Shown in pieces: positions 17,553-26,581 of a stretch of DNA of 64,000 bases (positions are counted from its first letter, which is position 1; the number at the start of each line of letters is the position of its first letter). A program made the position numbers and the translations under genes. The notes beneath the pieces were generated by a model. It had not been told where the DNA came from, did no database searches, and saw nothing but the letters and a program-made list of their open reading frames with translations. Origin of the DNA: Streptomyces sp. 35G-GA-8 (GTDB lineage: Bacteria > Actinomycetota > Actinomycetes > Streptomycetales > Streptomycetaceae); contig NZ_JAMHJQ010000010.1 of the NCBI RefSeq assembly GCF_023534745.1, positions 124,001-188,000 of the forward strand, given 5' to 3'.

Positions 17553-18506
17553 ATGACTGTCTCGGAAACTGGAACTGTTCTGATCACCGGCCCGACCAGG
17601 GGCCTTGGCCGTGCCGCCACCCTCGCCATGGCGGACCGCCCGGACGGGGAGCGCCCCGACCTGCTGCTGGTGGGCCGCGCCGGAAAGGCGCTCACGGAGG
17701 TCGCCGACGAGGCCCGCGCGCGGGGCGCCACGGTCCACGAGGTCGGCTGCGACCTGTCCCGGCTCGCCGATGTGCGGGCTGCGGCGGCCACCGCGCGTGC
17801 CTTGCTCGACGCGGGAGCGGTACGGCCCCTGCGGGCGCTGGTCGCCAACGCCGGCCAGATGTCGGCCGACACGCGCGTCGCCTCGGCCGACGGCTACGAG
17901 ATGACCTTCGCCGTGAACTATCTCGCGCACACCCAGCTCATCGGCGACCTGCTCGGCTCATTCACCGCGCCCGCCCGTGTCGTGCTGCTCGGTTCGAACA
18001 CCTACCACGCCAATATCTACCGACGGATCCTCGGCGTCCCCGCCGCGAAGTGGCGTGACCCCGTCGACATCGCCAGGGCCGGGACCGGAGAGAAGAATCC
18101 GGGCCTGAAGTCCACCGGTGTCGCCTACTCCAACGCCAAGTTGGCGATCCTGTACTACGCCCACGAGCTCCAGCGCCACGCCGGACCCGGCATCAACGTC
18201 TCGGTGTTCGAACCCGGCTGGATGCCCGGCACCGCACTGGGCCGGGGAGCGCCCCGGGCCATCCGGACGGTGGGGCGCGGCCTGGCGCGCCTGCCGGGGG
18301 TCGCCACCCCGGAACGTTCCGGGCCGGCGCTGGCCTCGGTCGCGCTCGACGACACGTGGGCGAACCTGCGCGACGGCGAGTTCGTGGTGATCGACAAGGT
18401 GCGTGAGGTACGGCCCGTCGCCCAGGACCGCGACCGGGAACGGCGGCTGTGGGCGGCTACCGCTCAACTCCTCGAAAGGGCGGGTACGCCCAGCGACGCA
18501 TGCTGA
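17553..18506 (+). CDS. Short-chain dehydrogenase/reductase
   Basis: NAD(P)-dependent oxidoreductase of 317 residues, related to the retinol-dehydrogenase/protochlorophyllide-reductase branch. The cofactor motif TGPTRGLG lies near residues 11-18, NAG in VANAGQMS, and the catalytic YSNAK in VAYSNAKLAI. The start at 17553 places the Rossmann strand (TVLITG) at the N-terminus; upstream reading is antisense to the XRE gene. Substrate is unknown. Likely controlled by the divergent XRE regulator. Confidence 0.88.
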   Translation: MTVSETGTVLITGPTRGLGRAATLAMADRPDGERPDLLLVGRAGKALTEVADEARARGATVHEVGCDLSRLADVRAAAATARALLDAGAVRPLRALVANAGQMSADTRVASADGYEMTFAVNYLAHTQLIGDLLGSFTAPARVVLLGSNTYHANIYRRILGVPAAKWRDPVDIARAGTGEKNPGLKSTGVAYSNAKLAILYYAHELQRHAGPGINVSVFEPGWMPGTALGRGAPRAIRTVGRGLARLPGVATPERSGPALASVALDDTWANLRDGEFVVIDKVREVRPVAQDRDRERRLWAATAQLLERAGTPSDAC

Positions 18507-18587
18507 CGAGGCGACGATCCGACGCGCCCGCGGGCGGCCCGGAGTCCGCCGTGAGCGGTACTGCCGTCTCGTCCCGTGTTCGCGGGT

Positions 18588-19181
18588 TCAGGCTCTTGGG
18601 GGCAGCAGCCGTGACAGTCCGTAGTGGAAGCGGTTGTCGAAGGAGTCCCCGACCATGAGGTGTTCGCCGATCCGGGCGAGGGCGGGGTAGCCGCCGGTGG
18701 CGACGAGTTCCTGGAACGAGCCGCGGGGGTTGTCGGAGGGCGTCTGCTGTTCCTGGGTGAGGCCGAGGGTGAAGTAGACGATCGACCAGCACAGGCGGGC
18801 GGCGTCCGGTTCGGGGTGTCCGGCGTCCAGCAGGGCGCCGGCGATGGTGTCGCCGACGCGCAGGGTCTTGCCCGTGCCGGTGAAGGTGCCGGCCACCAGG
18901 CGGCCGCCGTCGCGGTGTGCGAGCAGGGCGTCCCGGTAGCGGGTGGCGACCGTGCGGGCCCGTTCGACGGGTTCGTCGGGCAGGTGGGTGACGTCGACGG
19001 AGCCCACGATGTGGTCGGCCATCGTCTCGATGAGCGTCTGCTTCGTCTTCACGTATGAGCTCACCGAGTTGAGGTGGGAGCCGAGGGTGCGGGCGACCCC
19101 GCGCAGCGTCAGCTTGTCGAGCCCTTCGGCTTCGAGCGTGGTGAACGCCGCCTCGATCACGTCGTCCAGCGTCCAGCGCAT
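18588..19181 (-). CDS. TetR-family regulator
   Basis: Repressor of 197 residues. The N-terminal helix-turn-helix is LTLRGVARTLGSHLNSVSSY, an atypical recognition helix with SHLNSV where many TetR proteins have a tyrosine-led helix. The ligand-binding domain is helical (TetR_C-like). It lies downstream of, and on the same strand as, the SDR/RidA/monooxygenase operon, separated by 78 bp, and may regulate it. No palindrome matching the TTGGTC sites is found directly before this gene, so autoregulation is not shown. Confidence 0.85.
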   Translation of the reverse strand: MRWTLDDVIEAAFTTLEAEGLDKLTLRGVARTLGSHLNSVSSYVKTKQTLIETMADHIVGSVDVTHLPDEPVERARTVATRYRDALLAHRDGGRLVAGTFTGTGKTLRVGDTIAGALLDAGHPEPDAARLCWSIVYFTLGLTQEQQTPSDNPRGSFQELVATGGYPALARIGEHLMVGDSFDNRFHYGLSRLLPPRA

Positions 19182-19259
19182 CCTCGTGTCCCGTTCCGTT
19201 CTCCGTCACCCACCGCGTTTTACCGGCTCATGGTACAAGCGGGCCTGTTCAGGCCCTCT

Positions 19260-20081
19260 TCAGGCGCCGAACGCGGCCTGGGACACCGCGTCCCAGCGCT
19301 CCCACTCGTCGACGCGGGAGGCGTACTCCGCCCGGATCACATCGAGAGGTCCCTTGCCGAAGAAGATCCGCAGGGGCGGCTCGTCGGCGTCGACGACGGT
19401 GAGGATCGCCGCGCGGGTGGCGGTGGGCTCGCCGCGCACTCCGGCCGGGCGCTGCATGGCAGCGCGGAAGCCGTCGTAGGCGGGCAGGGGTTCGGCGTGG
19501 ACGGAGGAGGGTCCGGCCCAGTCGGTGGCGTATCCGGCGGGTTCTACGAGGGTGACTTTGATGCCGAAGTCCTTGACCTCCTTGGCGAGGCTGGCGGTGA
19601 ATCCCTCCAGGCCGAACTTCGAGGCGTGGTAGACGCCCAGGCCCGGCAGGGAGAAGACGCCCGCGATCGAGGAGACCTGGATGATGTGTCCGCCGCCTTG
19701 GGCGCGCAGGTGCGGCAGCGCGGCCTGTGTGACCCACAGCGGGCCGAGCAGGTTCACCTCTATCTGTGCCCGGGCCTGTTCCTCGCTGATCTCCTCGACC
19801 ATGCCGAACAGGCCGTAGCCGGCGTTGTTGACGACGACGTCGAGGCGGCCGAAGTGGTCGGCGGCCCGGCGCACGGCGGCGTCGACGGCCGCGCGGTCGA
19901 CGACGTCCAGCCGGATCGGCAGCAGGTTGTCGCCGTGGGCGTCGACCAGGTCGTCGAACGCGCCGGCGGTGCGGCTCGTGGCGGCGACCCGGTCGCCCCG
20001 CTCCAGGGCGGCTTCGGTCCACTGCCGGCCGAACCCCTTGGAGGCGCCGGTGATGAACCATGCCTTCGTCTTCGTGGTCAT
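19260..20081 (-). CDS. Short-chain dehydrogenase/reductase, third gene of coupled operon
   Basis: SDR of 273 residues with cofactor motif TGASKGFG, NNAG (VVVNNAGYGLFG), catalytic Ser in VSSIAG and YHASK. The start at 20081 overlaps the RidA stop as ATGA, and AGGAG lies upstream. The architecture is a classical SDR with no extension. Together with the monooxygenase and RidA it forms a three-step set that could hydroxylate, hydrolyse an imine/enamine and reduce a carbonyl (inference). Confidence 0.9.
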   Translation of the reverse strand: MTTKTKAWFITGASKGFGRQWTEAALERGDRVAATSRTAGAFDDLVDAHGDNLLPIRLDVVDRAAVDAAVRRAADHFGRLDVVVNNAGYGLFGMVEEISEEQARAQIEVNLLGPLWVTQAALPHLRAQGGGHIIQVSSIAGVFSLPGLGVYHASKFGLEGFTASLAKEVKDFGIKVTLVEPAGYATDWAGPSSVHAEPLPAYDGFRAAMQRPAGVRGEPTATRAAILTVVDADEPPLRIFFGKGPLDVIRAEYASRVDEWERWDAVSQAAFGA

Positions 20082-20551
20082 GTCGTGCTCCTGTGTTCCT
20101 CGGTGCAGGTCGGTGCCCGCCGGTCGTGCTGGGTGAGCGGGGAGTGTGCGGGGACGACGGCCAGGCCGTCGACCTCGATGAGCCATTCGGGTCGGCCGAG
20201 CGCCTGGACGCCGATGAACGTGCTGGCGCTGCGGGGCCAGTGGCCGCCGAAGGCCCGCCGTCCGGCGGCGAAGACCGGCTCGACCAGGTCGGGGCGGTGC
20301 CCCACGACGTGGATGGTGTTCTTCAGCAGGTCGTGCGGGCCGCAGCCGACCGCGGCCAGCGCGGTGGCGACGTTGCGGAACGCCTGCTCGGCCTGGGACA
20401 CGTGATCGCCCTCGCCGACGAGCCGGCCCTCGGCGTCCAGGGCGACCTGTCCCGCGATCGCGACGACGGATCCCGTACGGGCGATCGCGAGATGGTGGTA
20501 GAGGCCGCCGACCGGAGGGGCCAGCGCGGGCGGGTCGACATGCTCGATCAC
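20078..20551 (-). CDS. RidA/YjgF-family protein
   Basis: Protein of 157 residues from a GTG at 20551 that overlaps the monooxygenase stop as GTGA. The Rid fold is recognisable from VAIAGQVALDAEGRLVGEGD, the QAEQAFRNVATAL helix and DLLKNTIHVVGHRPDL. Canonical RidA enamine deaminases carry a conserved Arg in a C-terminal RSASTF-like segment; here PRSASTFIGVQALG is present. It probably removes a reactive imine or acts on a pathway intermediate, since it sits between two redox enzymes. Confidence 0.88.
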   Translation of the reverse strand: MIEHVDPPALAPPVGGLYHHLAIARTGSVVAIAGQVALDAEGRLVGEGDHVSQAEQAFRNVATALAAVGCGPHDLLKNTIHVVGHRPDLVEPVFAAGRRAFGGHWPRSASTFIGVQALGRPEWLIEVDGLAVVPAHSPLTQHDRRAPTCTEEHRSTT

Positions 20552-21762
20552 GGCCGTGTCCTCTCGTAGAGGGTGTAGTCGGGCAGCGCGAAGCCGTTCG
20601 ACAGACGGATCTGGTCGCGCAGCAGCAGATCGCCGAGCGGCAGCCGCTCCTGGAGCGCCACCACGCCGCGCCGGAACGCTATGCCGGCCCGCGTCCGCGG
20701 CGTCATGGTCCTGCCGTTGTGCTGACCGAACCGCTGGACTCGGGTGATCCACGGGCGCAGCCGCTCCTCGTACGCCCGCAGCCCGGCGGCGACGTCCCCC
20801 TGCGCCCGGGCCAGCTCGCCGGCGAGAACGTAGGCCCCCACCAGCGCGATGGTCGTGCCGTGCCCGGACATGGGCGAGGCGCAGAACGCGGCGTCGCCGA
20901 GGAAGGTGATGCGGCCCGACGACCAGCGCGGCAGGACCACCTGGCTGCACGCGTCGAAGTAGAAGTCCGCGGTGTCCTCCAACTGGGCGATCAGCTTGTC
21001 GGCGTGCCAGCGCATCCCGGCGGCGCGCGAGCGCACGACGGTCTTCAGCGCGGCGGTGTCGCGAGGGTCGTACCGGAACGGGGCGGAGCGTAACGAGAGG
21101 AACGCCATCAGCTGCGTGTTGCCGTTCACGGCGCGGGCTCCGATGGTGCGGCCCGGTTCGGAGTACACCTCGGTCCAGTCGCACAGCCCCAGCGTGTTCC
21201 GCGCGGTCCAGAACGACAGGTAGTAGCCGACGTGGCGCAGCCGCGCGCCGTCCGGGCCGAACGCCAGGGCGCGCACGCCCGAGTGCAGGCCGTCGGCCCC
21301 GACCACAACGTCGAAGCGGCGTGGCGCGGACTTCGCGAAGGTGACGTGCACGCCGTCGCGTCGGTCGTCGAGTGCGTCGACGCGGTCGCCGAAGACGTAC
21401 TCGACCGAGGCGTCGGTCGCCTCGTGGAGGATCTCCACCAGCGCGCCCCGCAGGATCTCGGTCTCGGTCACCGGCCCGTCCCCGCCGAAGCCGTCCGCCC
21501 GGACCGATGCCTGCCGCCGTCCTCGCGCGTCCACGAACGACAGCCCGTCCGCGCTCGTGCGGGCGGCACGAACCACCTCGGCCAGGCCCGCCCGGGCGAT
21601 CACGTCGCGCCCGCTGCCGCGGATGTCGATCAGCTGCCCGCCGGTGCGGCGCGCGGGCGCGGACTCGATGACCGTGACCTGCGCCCCGTACCGCGCCAGC
21701 CAGTAGGCGAGCGCCGGGCCCGCGATACCGGCGCCGGAGATCAGCGCCTTGATTCCGGGCAC
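20548..21762 (-). CDS. FAD-dependent monooxygenase
   Basis: Aromatic-hydroxylase-type flavoprotein of 404 residues. The N-terminal dinucleotide motif is ISGAGIAGPALAYWLARYG, the middle DG motif is VVVGADGLHSGVRAL, and the GD motif is FLGDAAFCASPMSGHGTT. Close family members include tetracycline- and polyketide-modifying hydroxylases. First gene of a coupled operon with RidA and SDR, controlled presumably through the two TTGGTC palindromes just upstream. Confidence 0.9.
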   Translation of the reverse strand: MPGIKALISGAGIAGPALAYWLARYGAQVTVIESAPARRTGGQLIDIRGSGRDVIARAGLAEVVRAARTSADGLSFVDARGRRQASVRADGFGGDGPVTETEILRGALVEILHEATDASVEYVFGDRVDALDDRRDGVHVTFAKSAPRRFDVVVGADGLHSGVRALAFGPDGARLRHVGYYLSFWTARNTLGLCDWTEVYSEPGRTIGARAVNGNTQLMAFLSLRSAPFRYDPRDTAALKTVVRSRAAGMRWHADKLIAQLEDTADFYFDACSQVVLPRWSSGRITFLGDAAFCASPMSGHGTTIALVGAYVLAGELARAQGDVAAGLRAYEERLRPWITRVQRFGQHNGRTMTPRTRAGIAFRRGVVALQERLPLGDLLLRDQIRLSNGFALPDYTLYERTRP

Positions 21763-21780
21763 CCTTCACCACCTCCAATT

Positions 21781-21828
21781 TTGGTCAGTGACCAATTCCT
21801 CCTCTCAGTAAAGTTGGTCAACGACCAA
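21781..21828. promoter_or_regulatory. Twin operators TTGGTC-N3-GACCAA
   Basis: Two perfect 15-bp palindromes, TTGGTCAGTGACCAA (21781-21795) and TTGGTCAACGACCAA (21814-21828), lie immediately upstream of the monooxygenase gene with centres 33 bp apart, about three helical turns. The dyad form is typical of TetR-type operators. Two dimers on the same DNA face would repress the operon. The best local candidate regulator is the TetR at 18588. Confidence 0.75.
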
Positions 21829-21967
21829 GAGTCAACCGCTGCGAGTCGACGGCGGGTACGGGTCGCCAGTTCGCCGATGGGGCGTGCGTCGCACATCACC
21901 AGCCGGGCCGCCATGCCGGTGTGGTCCGCGGGTCGGGCCCGCGGACCGGCGGCCGGTGGTGCTGTCC

Positions 21968-22954
21968 CTACGCCGTCGCCCTCACCTCCGTGCCCAGTTC
22001 ACGTCGGGCGCGGGCGGCGGCGCCGACCGCCACGGCGTCGGAGGCCAGGGCGGCCCGGACCAGGCGGACGGGGTGGCCGCTGACCGGGGGTTCGACGGCG
22101 AGGGCTGACAGGATGGCGGGCTCCAGCAGGTGCCAGGCTCGGCTGACGCCACCGCCGACGACCACCGTGGTGATGTCGACGACGCCCGCCGTGATGACGA
22201 TCGCGTGGGCGATGCCCGTTCCCGCGGCGCGGTAGACCGCGAGCGCGTTCTCGTCACCCTCGGTGGCGGCCTCGGCGACTTCACGGGCGGTGAGGCGGTG
22301 GCCGGTGCGGTCGGCGTAACGAGCCGTGATGGAACGGCCGGAGGCCAACGTCTCCAGGTGGCCCCGGCCGCCGCAGGAGCAGGGGAGGTCACCGAAGCCG
22401 GGGATGTGCCCGATCTCGCCGGCCGCGCCGTGCGGACCCGGGAACAGGGCGCCGTTGGTCCACAGAGCGCCGCCGACACCGGTCCCCAGGGTCATGCCGA
22501 GGACGTCGGCCTCGCCGCGTACGGCTCCGGCGCAGACCTCCCCGTAGAGGAAGGCGTTGACGTCGTTGTCCAGGAAGGCCGGGACGCCCAGGGCCTCCTC
22601 GACGGCGGCGGTGACAGCGAAGCCGGCCCAGCCGCGGAAGGAGTCGCTTGCGACCAGGATGCGGCCGTTCACGGAGTCCACCACCCCGGCGGCGCCGATT
22701 CCGGCGCCCACCAGGCGGCCCGGGGTACGGGCCAGCAACGGGGCGAGCGCGTCGAGCGCGGCGCCGACCATGGCCCGGCCGCCCTCAAGCGCCGGGGTGG
22801 CGACCTCCGCGCCGTCGAGGACGGTCAGATCGTCCGAGCAGACCACCACCTGGGTGGTGGTGCCGCCGATGTCGATGCCGGCGATCAGCGGCCGGAGGGT
22901 GGTGGGAATCGCCGGGTCCCGCGGGGTGCGGGGCGGAGAAAGAGGTCCGCTCAC
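21968..22954 (-). CDS. ROK-family sugar kinase
   Basis: Kinase of 328 residues, GTG start at 22954 overlapping the ATPase stop as GTGA. The phosphate motif IAGIDIGGTTTQVVV, the catalytic Asp in AFLDNDVNAFLYGE and the GTGVGGALW adenosine segment are present. The zinc region reads GEIGHIPGFG...CSCGGRGHLE, where the usual third Cys of CxCGxxGCxE is His. ROK kinases phosphorylate glucose, ManNAc, GlcNAc or fructose. Being last in an importer operon, it probably phosphorylates the imported sugar or sugar moiety. Confidence 0.9.
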   Translation of the reverse strand: MSGPLSPPRTPRDPAIPTTLRPLIAGIDIGGTTTQVVVCSDDLTVLDGAEVATPALEGGRAMVGAALDALAPLLARTPGRLVGAGIGAAGVVDSVNGRILVASDSFRGWAGFAVTAAVEEALGVPAFLDNDVNAFLYGEVCAGAVRGEADVLGMTLGTGVGGALWTNGALFPGPHGAAGEIGHIPGFGDLPCSCGGRGHLETLASGRSITARYADRTGHRLTAREVAEAATEGDENALAVYRAAGTGIAHAIVITAGVVDITTVVVGGGVSRAWHLLEPAILSALAVEPPVSGHPVRLVRAALASDAVAVGAAARARRELGTEVRATA

Positions 22955-24729
22955 GCCTGGGCCTCCGTACGGCCGGCCGCGATGATGGCCAGGCGTTCGG
23001 CTCTGCGGCCCTGCTGCACCACGGGGTCGGGTACCGGCACCGCGGCCAGCAAACGGCGTGTGTAGTCGGTCTCCGGGTGCAGCAGGGTCGTCCCGGTGGT
23101 GCCTTGCTCCTCGATGCGGCCCGCGCGCATCACGACGACGCGCTGCGCGAAGTGCTGCACGACGGCGAGGTCATGGGAGACGAACAGGCAGGCGAAGCCG
23201 AGTTCGTCCTGGAGTTCGGTGATGACCTCCAGGACCGCTTCCTGCACGCTCACGTCGAGCGCGCTGGTGGGTTCGTCGGCGACCAGCAGCCGGGGTTCCA
23301 GGACCAGGGCCCGGGCCAGGCTGACCCGCTGGCGCTGTCCGCCGGAGAGTTCGCGGGGCGCGCGGCGGGCGAGTTCGCGTGGCAGCCGGACCCGGTCGAG
23401 GACGGCGGCGACCTTGGCCTGCCGGTCCTTGACGGACAGGTCGCGACGGTGCACCCGGAGGGGTTCGGCGACGCACTCGCCGACGGTCATCCGAGCGTCG
23501 AGGGAGGCCACCGGGTCCTGGAGGACGACACCGATGCCGGCCCGCAGGGCGCGGCGGGCCCGGGCGCGGGTGCGGCCGAGGTCGGCGCCGAACAGGGAGA
23601 CGGTGCCGGAGGTGGGCGGGATCAGGCCGAGCGCGACCCTGGCGGCGGTGGACTTGCCGGAGCCGGACTCGCCGACCAGGCCCAGGGTCTCCGCCGGACC
23701 GACCCGGAACGACACTCCGTCGAGGGCGCGTACGGCGGCCTTGCCGCGGCCGAACACCACGTTGATGTCACGCAGTTCGACCACCGGTTCGGCCTCGGGT
23801 CCGCCGGTCCCGGCAGGCGGGGCCGACGGCTCGGCCGTGGAAGGGTTCGTCCGGGCCGGCACGGACGCGGCCGGCCGGCCGGTGCCGTCCGCGGCCCCGG
23901 CGACGGACAGCCGGGGTACGGCGGCCAGCAGGCGCCGGGTGTAGTCGTGCGCGGGGCGCAGCAGGACGTCCTCGACCGGTCCGGTTTCCACGATCTCGCC
24001 CTGGTACATGACGGCCACCCGGTCCGCGAAGTCGGCGACGACGCCCATGTTGTGGGTGACGAGCAGCACGCCGGTGCCGGTCTCGGCGGCGAGCCGGCGC
24101 AGCAGGTCGAGGATCTCGGCTTGCACAGTCACATCGAGGGCGGTGGTCGGCTCGTCGGCGATGAGCAGGCCGGGCTCGTTGGCGATGGCCATGGCGATCA
24201 CGACCCGCTGGCGCTGTCCGCCGGAGAGCTGGAACGGGTAGGTGTGGGCGCGCTTCTCCGGTTCGGGGATGCCGACACGGCGCAGCAGTTCGACGGCCTC
24301 GGCGGCGGCGTCCTTGGCGGACACCTCGCGGTGGTTGCGGATCACCTCGGTGATCTGCTTCCCGATCCGGGTGAGCGGGTCGAGTGCGGTGGCCGGTTCC
24401 TGGAACACCATGGAGACGGTCTTGCCGCGCAGCGTCGCGAGGCGGTTCTCCGAGGCGCCGACGATCTGGGTGCCGGCGATGACGGCGCTGCCGGTGGCAC
24501 GGGCATTCCCGGCGAGCAGGCCCATCGCGGCGAGCGCGATGGTCGACTTGCCGGAGCCGGACTCGCCGACCAGGGCCAGGGTCTCGCCCGGCTCGACATG
24601 GAGGGACACGCCCTTGACCGCGGGCACGTCGCCGGTCTCGGTGGTGAACACGACGCCGAGGTCGTCGAGTTCGAGGATCGGGCCGGATGCCGCGGTGCGC
24701 GCGGCGGAGTCCTTGGTGGTGGCGGTCAT
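22951..24729 (-). CDS. Fused ABC transporter ATPase, DppD-DppF type
   Basis: Single 592-residue protein with two complete ABC domains, replacing the usual separate DppD and DppF. The first half has Walker [10 protein letters not shown], signature [15 protein letters not shown] and Walker [14 protein letters not shown]; the second half repeats all of these with [15 protein letters not shown] and [13 protein letters not shown]. Each half ends with the oligopeptide-family C-terminal extension ([12 protein letters not shown] and [13 protein letters not shown]). An Ala/Pro-rich linker near residues 260-310 joins them. The start overlaps the upstream permease stop as ATGA. Confidence 0.95.
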   Translation of the reverse strand: MTATTKDSAARTAASGPILELDDLGVVFTTETGDVPAVKGVSLHVEPGETLALVGESGSGKSTIALAAMGLLAGNARATGSAVIAGTQIVGASENRLATLRGKTVSMVFQEPATALDPLTRIGKQITEVIRNHREVSAKDAAAEAVELLRRVGIPEPEKRAHTYPFQLSGGQRQRVVIAMAIANEPGLLIADEPTTALDVTVQAEILDLLRRLAAETGTGVLLVTHNMGVVADFADRVAVMYQGEIVETGPVEDVLLRPAHDYTRRLLAAVPRLSVAGAADGTGRPAASVPARTNPSTAEPSAPPAGTGGPEAEPVVELRDINVVFGRGKAAVRALDGVSFRVGPAETLGLVGESGSGKSTAARVALGLIPPTSGTVSLFGADLGRTRARARRALRAGIGVVLQDPVASLDARMTVGECVAEPLRVHRRDLSVKDRQAKVAAVLDRVRLPRELARRAPRELSGGQRQRVSLARALVLEPRLLVADEPTSALDVSVQEAVLEVITELQDELGFACLFVSHDLAVVQHFAQRVVVMRAGRIEEQGTTGTTLLHPETDYTRRLLAAVPVPDPVVQQGRRAERLAIIAAGRTEAQA

Positions 24730-25625
24730 CCGCGTCCCCTCACATCGAATGCGTCACGGAGTCCGTCCCCGATCGCGTTGAACGCCCACACCACGAGGAT
24801 GATGGCCAGGCCGGGCGGCAGGATGAGCCACCAGTAGCCGGAGTAGGCGGCGGTGAGACCGGCGGAGAGCATGCCGCCCCAGTCGGTCTGTGGCGGCCGC
24901 ACTCCCATGCCCAGATAGGAGACGTAGGCGACCAGCAGGATGGCGTCGGCGACCTGGAAGGTCGCGGCGACGATGATGGTGGAGACCGAGTTCGGCAGGA
25001 TGTGACGCAGGATCGCCCGGGCGTGCGTGCCGCCGGTGGCGCGCAGGGTCAGGACGTAGTCCCGGTTCTTCAGGGTCAGCGTCTCGGCGCGGACCAGCCG
25101 GGACGGCACCAGCCAGGACACCAGGCCCAGGATGACGACGAGACCCGTCAGGCCCGGCGTGGTGATGGCGGAGACCACCAGCAGGATGAACAGCGCGGGG
25201 ATGGCGATGCCGGCGTCGACGATCCGCATCATCACGGCGTCGATCCAGCCGCCCGCGTAACCGGCGGCGGCGCCCCACAGAGTGCCGATGACGGTGGCGA
25301 GGACGCCCGCGGCGAGGCCGACGGTCAGGGAGACCTTGCCGCCGTACATCAGCCGGCCCAGCTCGTCGTGGCCGACGGCGTCGGTGCCGAGCCAGTGCGC
25401 GCCACTGGGGGCGAGGTTGACCTGCTGGAGCATGGTGTGGGTCTGGTCGGTGGAGTACACCAGCGGACCGGCGAAGCAGAACAGGAAGAAGAAGACGACG
25501 ACGGCGAGTCCGACGACGGCCAGCTTGTTGCGCAGGAAGCGGCGGACGGCGAGCCGGGCACCGGATGCCTCACGCGGCGGGCGGGCTTTCGCCGGGGCCA
25601 TGTCCGGCTGGATGACGGCGCTCAT
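24726..25625 (-). CDS. ABC transporter permease, DppC type
   Basis: Permease of 299 residues with the DppC-type N-terminus (AVRRFLRNKLAVVGLAVVVFF) and six predicted spans. The coupling loop is seen in ATGGTHARAILRHILPNS. Start at 25625 overlaps the DppB stop as ATGA and the stop overlaps the ATPase start, so the whole set is translationally coupled. A family-typical segment LAPSGAHWLGTDAVGHD lies in the periplasmic loop. Confidence 0.93.
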   Translation of the reverse strand: MSAVIQPDMAPAKARPPREASGARLAVRRFLRNKLAVVGLAVVVFFFLFCFAGPLVYSTDQTHTMLQQVNLAPSGAHWLGTDAVGHDELGRLMYGGKVSLTVGLAAGVLATVIGTLWGAAAGYAGGWIDAVMMRIVDAGIAIPALFILLVVSAITTPGLTGLVVILGLVSWLVPSRLVRAETLTLKNRDYVLTLRATGGTHARAILRHILPNSVSTIIVAATFQVADAILLVAYVSYLGMGVRPPQTDWGGMLSAGLTAAYSGYWWLILPPGLAIILVVWAFNAIGDGLRDAFDVRGRG

Positions 25626-26581
25626 GCCCGGCCTGCCTTCACTCGGGGGTCGATGATCCGCTGGACGATGTCGGCGAGCAGGGTGCCGACGACGGTGGCG
25701 ACGGCGATCACGAGGACGCAGCCCAGCAGGACCGGGTAGTCGGAGGACTGCGCCGCGGTCCAGAACAGCAGCCCCATGCCGGGGTAGTTGAAGAGCTGCT
25801 CGACGACCAGGGCACCGCCGAAGAGCACCGGCACGTAGTAGCCGAGCATGGCGACCACGGGCGTCAGCGAGTTGCGGAACACATGCCGCCACAGGATGGC
25901 GCGGGAGCGGGAGCCGCCCGCCCTGGCCGTGCGGACGTAGTCCTCGGAGAGGTTCTCCAGGGTGGCCGCCCGCATGTAGCGGCTGAACACCGCGACCATG
26001 GAGGCCGCGCCCGCGACCACGGGCAGTACCAGGGCCTGCGGTTCTGAGAGCACCTGGCCCAGCGTCTCGCCCTGCGGAGCCTGCGACGGGAACCACGCCA
26101 GTCCCTGGCTGAAGACCAGCACCAGGATCAGCCCGAGGAAGTACACGGGTGTGGAGTAGGCGATGAAGCTCAGCGTGGTGATGACATAGTCCGCCGGCTT
26201 GTTGCGGCGAACCGCCTGCCACATGCCCATCGGGATGGCGAGGACGAGGCCGACGAGAGCCGACAGCATGGTGAGGACCAAGGTCTTCGGCAGCCGCTCG
26301 GTGATGAGCTGGGAGACCGGCTCGTTGAGGGTGTACGAGGTCCCGAGGTCCCCGTGCAGCAGTTGGCCGAGGTAGTAGAAGTACTGCACGGGCAGGGGCT
26401 TGTCGAGGCCCTGTTCGTGGTTGAAGTGGGCGATCTGCTGTGCGGTGGCCTGCGGCCCGAGGATCCCGCGCGCGGGGCCTCCGGGCAGGGCGTGCAGCAG
26501 GCCGAAGACGACGATCGTCACGATGACGATCACCGCGACGGCCTGCAGGACGCGTTTGATCAGATACGAGGAAGTGCTCAT
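25622..26581 (-). CDS. ABC transporter permease, DppB type
   Basis: Permease of 319 residues, the standard length. It has the N-terminal LIKRVLQAVAVIVIVTIVVF span, the periplasmic LPGGPARGILG segment, and the coupling loop region SRAILWRHVFRNSLTPVVAM followed by a YPGMGLLFW motif. It is the second gene after the binding protein, separated by 366 bp that contain an inverted-repeat element, so transcription from the binding-protein promoter may be partly uncoupled. Confidence 0.93.
   Translation of the reverse strand: MSTSSYLIKRVLQAVAVIVIVTIVVFGLLHALPGGPARGILGPQATAQQIAHFNHEQGLDKPLPVQYFYYLGQLLHGDLGTSYTLNEPVSQLITERLPKTLVLTMLSALVGLVLAIPMGMWQAVRRNKPADYVITTLSFIAYSTPVYFLGLILVLVFSQGLAWFPSQAPQGETLGQVLSEPQALVLPVVAGAASMVAVFSRYMRAATLENLSEDYVRTARAGGSRSRAILWRHVFRNSLTPVVAMLGYYVPVLFGGALVVEQLFNYPGMGLLFWTAAQSSDYPVLLGCVLVIAVATVVGTLLADIVQRIIDPRVKAGRA

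Noticed and set aside
18457-19209. Alternative 250-codon minus-strand frame over the TetR gene
   Set aside because: It is Arg/His/Pro-rich and lacks a helix-turn-helix; the TetR frame has clear family motifs.
22648-24837. Long open plus-strand frame of about 730 codons antisense to the fused ATPase
   Set aside because: It runs antisense to a gene with all catalytic motifs; such shadows arise from G/C-rich third positions. No domain is readable.
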